A stretch of DNA of 6,232 bases, taken from an uncultured Clostridia bacterium (GTDB lineage: Bacteria; Bacillota; Clostridia; TANB77; CAG-508). Location of the stretch: NCBI GenBank assembly GCA_948505485.1, contig CAOPQH010000084.1, positions 1 to 6,232 on the forward strand, given 5' to 3'. The translations under genes and the position numbers were made by a program. This document shows positions 1-6,206 of the stretch, one piece after another (within the stretch, counting starts at the first letter, position 1; each line of letters begins with the position of its first letter). A model generated the notes under the pieces. The model was not told where the DNA came from. It ran no database searches and saw nothing but the letters and a program-made list of their open reading frames with translations.

Positions 1-1
1 T

Positions 2-61
2 GGTACAAATACAAGTTATATGTTTAATGGATGTGGAACGAGTTCAGTAACAAAAATTTAA
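2..61 (+). CDS. C-terminal end of an upstream gene (partial, unidentified)
   Basis: From the left edge, the frame starting at base 2 stays open for 19 codons and ends at TAA (59-61), giving the tail GTNTSYMFNGCGTSSVTKI. Its codons (GGT, ACA, AAT, GGA, AGT) fit the neighbouring genes. The frame ending at 48-50 uses CGA and CAG, which are atypical here, and the third plus frame stops at 25-27. All three minus-strand frames contain a stop within this stretch, so a divergent gene is unlikely. The TSYMFNGC stretch faintly resembles the MSYMF.GC core of DUF285/BspA-like surface repeats. That likeness rests on about eight residues and is only a hint. The usual clostridial neighbour upstream of murB is hprK, and I do not recognise an HprK C-terminus here. 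Confidence 0.4.
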   Translation, partial: GTNTSYMFNGCGTSSVTKI

Positions 62-74
62 ATAAGTATATAAT
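47..74 (+). promoter_or_regulatory. Possible sigma-A promoter for murB
   Basis: A perfect TATAAT lies at 69-74. GTAACA at 47-52 matches the TTGACA consensus at four of six positions, with a 16-bp spacer. Initiation near base 81 would leave a leader of about 35 bases before the murB start, enough to include its ribosome binding site. In sequence this AT-rich, TATAAT arises easily by chance, and the -35 box overlaps the end of the upstream frame. If the site is inactive, murB would be transcribed from further upstream. Confidence 0.3.
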
Positions 75-115
75 AAAGTGAATAAATATGATATTATAAA
101 ATTTTTGGAGGTTCT

Positions 116-1024
116 ATGACAAAAAGTTTTGTAAAAAAAATACAAGAAAATAATATAAAAATTAGTTTAAATGAGTCAATGAGTAAACATACGTCTTTTA
201 AAGTTGGTGGTAATGCAGACATATTTATAGTTATTGATTCTATAGAACAATTACAATATGTATTAAAAGAAGCTAAAACTACTAAATTACCAATATATGT
301 AATAGGTAATGGAACTAATATATTAGTAAAAGATAAAGGTATTAGAGGAATTGTATTAAAACTGGATTTAAATTCAATAGATATAAAAGAAAATGATGAT
401 GAGGTTTTAGTCAATGTTGAAAGTGGAGTTAAATTAGGAACTTTAGCACAAAAACTTTTACAAAATAGTATAACAGGATTTGAATTTGCATCATGTATAC
501 CAGGAACTATAGGTGGTGCAATAAGAATGAATGCAGGTGCACACGGAAATGAAATGAAAGATATAGTTACAAAAACAACGTATATAGACTTGGATGGAAA
601 TATACATACAATAGATAATAAAGAACATCAATTTGAATATAGGAACAGTATATTTAGCAAAAAGCAATATATAATTCTAGCAACGCAATTGAAATTATAT
701 AAAGGAAATAGAAACCAAATAAAATTAGAAATGGATAAAAACTTAAAATTTAGAAAAGAAAAACAACCAATAGAGTATCCAAATGCTGGTAGTACATTTA
801 AAAGAGGGAATGATTTTATAACGGCACAACTTATAGACAAATGTGGGTTAAAGGGATATACTATAGGAGATGCACAAGTTTCTGATAAACATGCAGGTTT
901 TATTATAAATAGAGGTAATGCAACAGCAAAAGATATATTAGATTTAATAGAATACACAAAAGAAGTAGTCTTTAAAAATACAGGAAAGATAATTGAGCTT
1001 GAAATTGAAGTGCTTGGAGAATAA
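116..1024 (+). CDS. murB: UDP-N-acetylmuramate dehydrogenase MurB (UDP-N-acetylenolpyruvoylglucosamine reductase)
   Basis: Cytoplasmic FAD flavoenzyme that uses NADPH to reduce UDP-GlcNAc-enolpyruvate to UDP-MurNAc, the second committed step of peptidoglycan precursor synthesis. At 302 residues it has the usual length of the shorter type II enzymes of Gram-positives. The FAD-binding domain covers about 25-190: HTSFKVGGNAD (25-35), the nucleotide loop IGNGTNILV (63-71) and GFEFASCIPGTIGGA (121-135). The C-terminal MurB domain covers about 200-300. Expected catalytic residues are present: Arg176 in EYRNS (174-178), the proton donor Ser226 in NAGSTF (223-228), and Glu298 near the end in LEIEV (295-299). 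HAGFIIN (259-265) is also typical. The loop usually read as GSN is GTN here, and FKRGNDFI replaces the more common FKRP.G.F; both look like tolerated variation. The start is fixed by GGAGG at 107-111, four bases before ATG. It is first in the cluster and ends 24 bases before glmR. Confidence 0.97.
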   Translation: MTKSFVKKIQENNIKISLNESMSKHTSFKVGGNADIFIVIDSIEQLQYVLKEAKTTKLPIYVIGNGTNILVKDKGIRGIVLKLDLNSIDIKENDDEVLVNVESGVKLGTLAQKLLQNSITGFEFASCIPGTIGGAIRMNAGAHGNEMKDIVTKTTYIDLDGNIHTIDNKEHQFEYRNSIFSKKQYIILATQLKLYKGNRNQIKLEMDKNLKFRKEKQPIEYPNAGSTFKRGNDFITAQLIDKCGLKGYTIGDAQVSDKHAGFIINRGNATAKDILDLIEYTKEVVFKNTGKIIELEIEVLGE

Positions 1025-1030
1025 AAAAGT

Positions 1031-1036
1031 AAAGGA
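1031..1036 (+). promoter_or_regulatory. Ribosome binding site that decides the glmR start
   Basis: AAAGGA at 1031-1036 is the only Shine-Dalgarno-like sequence between murB and glmR. It directly abuts the first in-frame ATG at 1037, which leaves no spacer. The next in-frame ATG, at 1049, lies 12 bases downstream, a long but usable distance. The third ATG, at 1088, has no purine-rich site before it. The ATG at 1049 is therefore preferred. The weak site and long spacing suggest modest translation, possibly helped by coupling to murB, whose stop is only seven bases before the site. Confidence 0.5.
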
Positions 1037-1048
1037 ATGATATTTAAA

Positions 1049-2998
1049 ATGAATGGATTTTTACAATGGTTTAAATCTAGTACCAAAATGAAAAGATGGA
1101 TGTTTTTGATGCTTATAGGAATAATTTTAGCATGTTATGGTATGTCAGAAGTATTAGTATCTAAAGAGTTAGATTTAGAAATTCTTACGATTGGAAAAAT
1201 TGTAGGAGCTTTTGTGCTAGGTTTTACATTTATAGTAATTGGAATTGTATTTATTAATAAAAGAAATTTAGAATTAATGATAGAAGCAACTGATGAAAGA
1301 ATGCAAAATAAAAATAATGTGAATGTAAATTCATTAATATTTAATAAGAAAATTTATCATAAAGGACCTAATATAGTTGTTATAGGCGGAGGAACAGGAA
1401 TAGATACAGTTTTAGAAGGCTTAAAAGACTATACAAGTAATATAACAGCGATTGTTGCAGTTTCTGATTATGGTAAAGAACCATCAGTTTCTAGGCAAGC
1501 CATGAAATTATTGCCATTAGATGATATAAAAAATAGTATAATAGCTTTATCAGAAAAAAGTGATAATGTAAGAAATTTATTAAACTATCAATTTAATAAT
1601 GGTAAATTAAAAGACCTATCATTTTCAGATATTTATTTTTCAGCAATGTTAGATATTAATAAAGATTTTACTGATTCGATAAGAAATAGTAATGAAGTAT
1701 TTAATATGGTTGGGAAGGTTATACCTGTAACTTTAGATGAGATGAAAATATGTGCAGAACTTGCTAATGGATATATAGTTGAAGAAAAAGAAAGAATACC
1801 AGAGGTTGTTTATGATAAAGTAACTTCAATAAATAGAATTTTCTTAAATCCTTCAAATTGTAGACCAGCACCAGGTGTGTTAGATGCTATAAAAGAGGCA
1901 GATAGTATAATAATAGGACCAGGAAGCTTATATACTAATGTAATACCTAATTTATTAGTAAGTGGTGTTTCAAAAGCAATAAAAGAAAGTAAGGCAATAA
2001 AAATATATGTAAGTAATATTATGACTGAGCCAGGACAGACTGATAATTATAATTTAAGTGATCATATTAATGCATTAATAGACCATTGCGGAGAAGGAAT
2101 TATTGATTATTGTTTATATGATACAGGAGAGGTTGTTCCTGAGTTTATAAAAAAATATAATATGGAAGGTGCAGAATTAGTAGAACAAAATATAGATGAT
2201 GTAAAAAACAAAGGCATAACATATCTGCAAAGAAACTTATCAACAGTTACAGATGAATATATAAGACATAACCCTATACTAGTTGCAGCATCAATAATCG
2301 AAATAATATGTGATGATTTGAAATATAAAGATAAGCAAAATGATCCTCAATTCATGATGATGAATACAAAATTAAAATCAGATAAAAGAATTGAAAAATT
2401 AAAGAAAAGTAGTAAATCTACAAGTAAAAGGGAAAAAAGAATTAGGGGCAAGAGTAAATTTTCAAATAAATATAAAGATAGAATAGCATCAATAAAAGAA
2501 GCAGATGAGAAATTTAACAAATATGAAAAAAGACAACCAAAAAGAGTTATAAAAATAAAAGAAAAAGTACCAGAAGAAATAATAAGTAAAAAGTTAGAAA
2601 AAAGCCTAGAAGAGAATATATTAGGAAAAGATGTTAATAAAGTTAACAAAAAGAAAAATAATAGAAAAGATAATATTGTTAAAGATGAAATAAAAATAAC
2701 CAGAAAGCAATCTAAAAAGTCACAAGAAAAACCTGTACAAGAAGTACAAATAAAGAACAAAATAGAAAAACCAATTGTAAATAAAATTGATATAGAGAAA
2801 AAAGAATATATAAATAAGATAGACAAATTAAGAACACAATATGTGGAAGAAAAAAATATAGATAAATCAAAAGAAACAGAAAAAGAAGAAAATACAAATC
2901 AAAGATTAGATAAAATACAAGAAAATTTCGAAACAAAAACTGTAGACCAAATAAGAAGAGAAATGTTAGAAAAATTGCAAAAAGTAAAGTGGGATTAA
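1049..2998 (+). CDS. glmR: Membrane-anchored GlmR/YvcK-family UDP-GlcNAc-binding regulator with long basic tail
   Basis: Homologue of GlmR (YvcK), a CofD-like fold protein that binds UDP-GlcNAc and, in B. subtilis, stimulates the amino-sugar enzyme GlmS and is needed on gluconeogenic carbon sources. Numbered from the ATG at 1049 (649 aa; an ATG at 1037 would add four residues). Two hydrophobic segments at about 17-36 and 50-69 predict a membrane hairpin with the rest in the cytoplasm. The core at about 107-420 has the nucleotide loop VVIGGGTGID (110-119), NITAIVAVSDYG (131-142), LPLDDIKNSIIAL (155-167), IIIGPGSLYTN (287-297), MTEPGQTDNY (325-334) and SDH (337-339). Classical GlmR has VADDGGSSGRLR and HNLGN motifs; here the matching places read VSDYGKEPSVSR and LSFSDIYFSAM, so this is a divergent subtype and its ligand is unproven. 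Residues from about 430 are Lys/Glu-rich low complexity with probable coiled coil, far beyond the roughly 320 aa of B. subtilis YvcK. Neither rapZ nor whiA is adjacent. The family assignment is firm, the exact role inferred. Confidence 0.9.
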   Translation: MNGFLQWFKSSTKMKRWMFLMLIGIILACYGMSEVLVSKELDLEILTIGKIVGAFVLGFTFIVIGIVFINKRNLELMIEATDERMQNKNNVNVNSLIFNKKIYHKGPNIVVIGGGTGIDTVLEGLKDYTSNITAIVAVSDYGKEPSVSRQAMKLLPLDDIKNSIIALSEKSDNVRNLLNYQFNNGKLKDLSFSDIYFSAMLDINKDFTDSIRNSNEVFNMVGKVIPVTLDEMKICAELANGYIVEEKERIPEVVYDKVTSINRIFLNPSNCRPAPGVLDAIKEADSIIIGPGSLYTNVIPNLLVSGVSKAIKESKAIKIYVSNIMTEPGQTDNYNLSDHINALIDHCGEGIIDYCLYDTGEVVPEFIKKYNMEGAELVEQNIDDVKNKGITYLQRNLSTVTDEYIRHNPILVAASIIEIICDDLKYKDKQNDPQFMMMNTKLKSDKRIEKLKKSSKSTSKREKRIRGKSKFSNKYKDRIASIKEADEKFNKYEKRQPKRVIKIKEKVPEEIISKKLEKSLEENILGKDVNKVNKKKNNRKDNIVKDEIKITRKQSKKSQEKPVQEVQIKNKIEKPIVNKIDIEKKEYINKIDKLRTQYVEEKNIDKSKETEKEENTNQRLDKIQENFETKTVDQIRREMLEKLQKVKWD

Positions 2999-3020
2999 CG
3001 AAAGATAATGGGAGGAAAAT

Positions 3021-5057
3021 ATGAAGTTTTCAAAAGACAAATTAACTTTAGAAGAAGGATTAGAAAAAGAATGGATTATAACTAATGGAATAGGTGGATT
3101 TGCATCTTCAACTATTATAGGTGCAAACACAAGAAAGTATCATGGGTTATTAATTGCTCCACTTACTCCTCCAGCAAGAAGATTTTTAGTTTTTTCAAAA
3201 TTAGACGAAAGTATAGAAATTAATAATGTAGAACATCAATTATATACAAACGTTTGTAAAGATTACATATCAAGTGGGTATAAAAATCAGATTAGTTTCG
3301 AGAAAGACTATGTACCAATATTTAAATATAAAATAGAAAATACAGAAATAACAAAAATGATATGTATGGAATATGGTAAAAATACAGTTGGAATATATTA
3401 TAAAATAAAAAATGGAGATAATAAAGCTAAATTAAAACTAGCTCCAATAATGAATTTTAGAGATTTCCATTGTATGAGTACTGACCATAATTTCAATTTA
3501 AAACAAGAAGTTAAAGGTGAAAAAGTTAAAATTATTATAGATGAAAACTCATCATTTCCCATATATATTAAATGTTCGGAAGGAAATTATAAAGAACATG
3601 AAAATGATACATTTTCAAATATGTTTTATATAGAAGAACAAAAAAGAGGATTTTATCCAGAAGAAAATCATTGTGTAACAGGTGTATTTGAAATTGAGAT
3701 AGATTCTAATGAGGAGAAAGACGTATCATTTGTGTGTTCGCTTGAAGAAAATATTGATGAAATAGATGTAAAAGATTTAATTAATAAACAAATAGTAAGA
3801 TATAATGAAATTTTTAATAATTCATTATTAATAGATAACAGAAAAGAAAATAAAACTAAAGAAGAAAAAAAATGTGACGAAATAGTAAAGAAATTTATCA
3901 TTGCTACAGATGATTTTATAGTATATAGGCCGTCTTTCGGATTACATACAATTATTGCAGGATATCCTTGGTTTTTAGATTGGGGTAGAGATAGTTTAAT
4001 AGCATTTGAAGGCTTATTACTAATACCTAAAAGATTTGATATTGCTCGTGAAGTGTTGCAAACATATGTAAGAGATATTAAATATGGTTTGGTACCAAAT
4101 GGATATTCAGGGTTTGATAATAGACCTTTATATAATAGTGTGGATGCATCACTATTACTATTTGAGCAAATAGAAAAATACTTAAAATATACAAATGATT
4201 ATAAGTTTATAGAAAAGAATTTATACACAAAATTAGAAAGTGTAATAGAAAATTATATAAAGGGAATTGATATTGATGATAATAATATTTATTTAGATGA
4301 AGATAATTTAATTGTGTCTGGAACTGATACAACTCAAAATACATGGATGGACGCTAAATATGGAGATTATGCAGTAACTCCAAGAAATGGAAAAGCTGTT
4401 GAAATAAATGCTATGTGGTATAATGCATTGAAAATAATGGAAGAGTTAACAGATAAAATAAAAACAAAAACTGAAGCAAAAAAATATAAAGATTTAGCAG
4501 ACAAATGTAAAAAATCTTTTAATGAAAAGTTTTATAATAAAAGAAGAAAAGCATTATATGATGTAATTGGAGATAAGAAAATAAGACCTAATCAATTATT
4601 TGCATTAAGCCTTAAATATCCAGTAATTGATACTAATTCTGATATTGCAAAACAAATTATTGATACTGTGGACAAGAAGTTATTAAATTCATATGGATTA
4701 AAATCATTAGCAAAAGGTGAAGAAAACTATGTAGATATTTACGATGGAGATAGTTTTAAAAGAGATATGAGTTATCATCAAGGAATAACATGGACATGGC
4801 TGTTAGGATTATATTATGATGCTTTAAGAAATATTATAAAAACAGAAAAAAATAAAGCAGAAAAAGAAAAATATCAAAATAAATTATTAGAATTTAAGAA
4901 AAAAACATTAAAAACATTTGAAAAAGAGATTGAATCAAGAGGTTGCATAGGAAGTATATCAGAATTATATGATTCTAAAAAACCAAATTTACCAAAGGGA
5001 GCAATAGCACAAGCTTGGAGTGTTGCTGAGGTGTTTAGAATTATTATGCCAGGTTAA
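3021..5057 (+). CDS. Glycogen debranching enzyme (amylo-alpha-1,6-glucosidase, GDE_N + GDE_C, GH133-like)
   Basis: Predicted cytoplasmic enzyme that hydrolyses alpha-1,6 branch glucose from glycogen or limit dextrins, working with glycogen phosphorylase. The 678 aa match the full length of the bacterial/archaeal single-gene type. The N-terminal GDE_N domain (about 15-240) opens with EWIITNGIGGFASST (17-31) and GANTRKYHGLL (34-44). The C-terminal (alpha/alpha)6-barrel GDE_C domain (about 285-675) has GYPWFLDWGRD (314-324), GLVPNGYSG (356-364), YNSVDAS (371-377), TWMDAK (441-446), VTPRNGKAVEINAMWYNAL (452-470), RDMSYHQGITWTW (581-593), GSISELYD (644-651) and AIAQAWSVAEVFR (661-673). Asp444 in TWMDAK is a likely catalytic acid by family position, though I could not verify this. 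No signal peptide is seen, which supports action on internal stores. A strong GGGAGG at 3010-3015 sits five bases before ATG, and the gene starts 22 bases after glmR. No other glycogen genes are in view. It is distinct from GlgX/pullulanase (GH13) debranchers, whose motifs are absent. Confidence 0.95.
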   Translation: MKFSKDKLTLEEGLEKEWIITNGIGGFASSTIIGANTRKYHGLLIAPLTPPARRFLVFSKLDESIEINNVEHQLYTNVCKDYISSGYKNQISFEKDYVPIFKYKIENTEITKMICMEYGKNTVGIYYKIKNGDNKAKLKLAPIMNFRDFHCMSTDHNFNLKQEVKGEKVKIIIDENSSFPIYIKCSEGNYKEHENDTFSNMFYIEEQKRGFYPEENHCVTGVFEIEIDSNEEKDVSFVCSLEENIDEIDVKDLINKQIVRYNEIFNNSLLIDNRKENKTKEEKKCDEIVKKFIIATDDFIVYRPSFGLHTIIAGYPWFLDWGRDSLIAFEGLLLIPKRFDIAREVLQTYVRDIKYGLVPNGYSGFDNRPLYNSVDASLLLFEQIEKYLKYTNDYKFIEKNLYTKLESVIENYIKGIDIDDNNIYLDEDNLIVSGTDTTQNTWMDAKYGDYAVTPRNGKAVEINAMWYNALKIMEELTDKIKTKTEAKKYKDLADKCKKSFNEKFYNKRRKALYDVIGDKKIRPNQLFALSLKYPVIDTNSDIAKQIIDTVDKKLLNSYGLKSLAKGEENYVDIYDGDSFKRDMSYHQGITWTWLLGLYYDALRNIIKTEKNKAEKEKYQNKLLEFKKKTLKTFEKEIESRGCIGSISELYDSKKPNLPKGAIAQAWSVAEVFRIIMPG

Positions 5058-5073
5058 TTATTAGGAGGTCAAA

Positions 5074-6099
5074 ATGCTAGGTGTAGACCAATTAGAAAAA
5101 GAACTTAAACAAAACAATTCATTAAATAGTATATATTTATTATATGGAGAAGAAAAATTTTTATTAGAAAATAGTTTAAATAAAATTAAAAAGTCTTTTG
5201 GAGAACTTACAAAGGGAATTAATTATATAATATTGGAAAACGAGAATATTAAAAATATTATTTCAGATATTGAAACACCTGCATTTGGCTATGAAAAAAA
5301 GTTAATTATAATTAAAAATAGTGAATTATTTAAAAGAGGAGGAAAAAGAAAAAATACTGAATTATCAGATTTAAAAGATAAATTAGAAAATTATATTAAA
5401 GAGAATATAGATAACATTAATCAAGATGTAGTAATAGTATTTGTAGAAGAAAATGCTGAAAAGAATTCATTATTTAATTTGATAGATAAACTTGGTATTG
5501 TATGTGAATTTAATTATCAAAAACCTTTGCAATTACAAGCTAGAATAAAGGCAATATGTAATGCTTACAAAGTTAATATTGATAATTCAACATTAAAGTA
5601 TTTTATTGAATGTTGTGGTAATAATATGCAAAATTTAATAAATGAGATTAGAAAGCTTATTGAATATGCTGGAGAAAATGGCACAATAAAAAAAGATGAT
5701 ATAGATAAATTGTCAATTAAACAAATGGAAAGTATTATATTTGATTTAACAGATAATCTAGGAAAAAAAGAAATTAATATGTCTTTGCAAGTGTTACATA
5801 ATTTGATTTATTCTAAAGAGCCAATACAAAAGATTTTGATAACATTGTATAATCATTTTAAAAAATTGTATTTTGTAAAACTTGCTTTAAAGGAAAATAT
5901 GTCTGTAGAACAGGTGTTGAATTTAAAAGCTAATCAAATGTTTTTGATAAATAAATATAAAAATCAAGCAGGTTTTTTTAAAATGAAAGAATTAAGAAAT
6001 TTATTACAAGAGCTTATTAATTTAGATTATAGGTATAAAGTTGGTTTGATAGATGTGGAGGTTGGGCTTGAGTCTATTTTGTGCACATATTGTTCTTAA
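5074..6099 (+). CDS. holA: DNA polymerase III delta subunit HolA
   Basis: Clamp-loader subunit that binds and opens the beta sliding clamp and works with delta-prime and tau/gamma during chromosome replication. The 341 aa are normal for the family. The N-terminal AAA+-like part starts with the hallmark IYLLYGEEKFLLE (20-32). Next is TPAFGYEKKLIIIKN (68-82), whose Phe71 is in the place expected for the clamp-binding hydrophobic residue, then VVIVFVEE (119-126). Walker A is absent, as normal for delta. The lid/helical part includes LQLQARIKAIC (152-162) and a CGNNMQNLINEIRKL stretch (181-195). The C-terminal collar domain (about 215-335) ends with DYRYKVGLIDVEVGLESIL (318-336), typical of HolA. 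AGGAGGT at 5063-5069 lies four bases before ATG, and the gap from the debranching enzyme is 16 bases, so co-transcription is likely. comEC, a frequent upstream partner in Firmicutes, is not adjacent, nor is rpsT within the 133 bases downstream. Confidence 0.95.
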   Translation: MLGVDQLEKELKQNNSLNSIYLLYGEEKFLLENSLNKIKKSFGELTKGINYIILENENIKNIISDIETPAFGYEKKLIIIKNSELFKRGGKRKNTELSDLKDKLENYIKENIDNINQDVVIVFVEENAEKNSLFNLIDKLGIVCEFNYQKPLQLQARIKAICNAYKVNIDNSTLKYFIECCGNNMQNLINEIRKLIEYAGENGTIKKDDIDKLSIKQMESIIFDLTDNLGKKEINMSLQVLHNLIYSKEPIQKILITLYNHFKKLYFVKLALKENMSVEQVLNLKANQMFLINKYKNQAGFFKMKELRNLLQELINLDYRYKVGLIDVEVGLESILCTYCS

Positions 6100-6167
6100 G
6101 CGCTAATACCATAAATATATATTTTTAACAAAACATAACGATAAATTAGAATAGTAGAGAAATGTAG

Positions 6168-6186
6168 GGGCGATTAGCAATCGCCC
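6168..6186 (+). repeat. GC-rich perfect hairpin, probable dispersed intergenic repeat
   Basis: GGGCGATT (6168-6175) and AATCGCCC (6179-6186) form a perfect 8-bp stem around the three-base loop AGC. The flanks read TGTAG-G on the left and G on the right, giving the frame GTAGGGGCG...CGCCCG. From memory, hairpins with this frame and a variable inner stem recur between genes in Clostridia and some other bacteria, so this is probably one copy of a dispersed repeat. It lies 68 bases past the holA stop and is followed by GAGCTTCAAC rather than a T-run, so it is not a standard intrinsic terminator. It could still stabilise the 3' end of the transcript. No second copy occurs in this window. Confidence 0.6.
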
Positions 6187-6206
6187 GAGCTTCAACGGCT
6201 TTGCTA
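6175..6206 (+). other. Alternative nested stem overlapping the GC-rich hairpin
   Basis: TAGCAA (6175-6180) is complementary to TTGCTA (6201-6206), and inside it AGC (6188-6190) pairs with GCT (6198-6200) across a seven-base loop, leaving TCGCCCG as a bulge. This fold uses bases from the loop and right arm of the GC-rich hairpin, so the two cannot form together. The GC-rich hairpin should be the more stable. The pairing may be chance or part of the architecture of a larger repeat. Confidence 0.25.

Noticed and set aside
94..414. Minus-strand open frame of 106 codons opposite the start of murB
   Set aside because: It lies antisense to a certain gene, has no ribosome binding site of note, and its Phe/Ser/Ile-rich composition is what A-rich coding DNA gives when read backwards.
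628..1086. Minus-strand open frame of 152 codons across the murB 3' end
   Set aside because: It is a shadow of murB and the glmR start; the conserved MurB motifs on the plus strand explain the sequence fully.
2347..2936. Two overlapping minus-strand frames that look like very hydrophobic membrane proteins
   Set aside because: They mirror the Lys/Glu-rich glmR tail: AAA and GAA codons read in reverse become Phe/Leu/Ser codons, giving false membrane segments.
2340..2990. Possible frameshift or pseudogene decay in the A-rich 3' part of glmR
   Set aside because: The frame is continuous, ends at a normal TAA and is followed at proper distance by the ribosome site of the next gene. The unusual composition is amino-acid bias, not stop-riddled decay.
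3668..3901. Minus-strand open frame of 77 codons within the debranching enzyme gene
   Set aside because: It is antisense to a full-length conserved enzyme and has no independent support.
6113..6126. AAATATATATTTTT as a terminator or regulatory palindrome
   Set aside because: It is made only of A and T in AT-rich DNA, where a 12-base palindrome of this kind is easily fortuitous; the stem would be too weak.
6168..6200. Intrinsic terminator for the operon
   Set aside because: The stem is strong, but the following bases (GAGCTTCAACGGC) have no T-run, so it does not meet the standard for a rho-independent terminator in this orientation. On the other strand the stem is followed by CTACATTTC, also no proper T-run.
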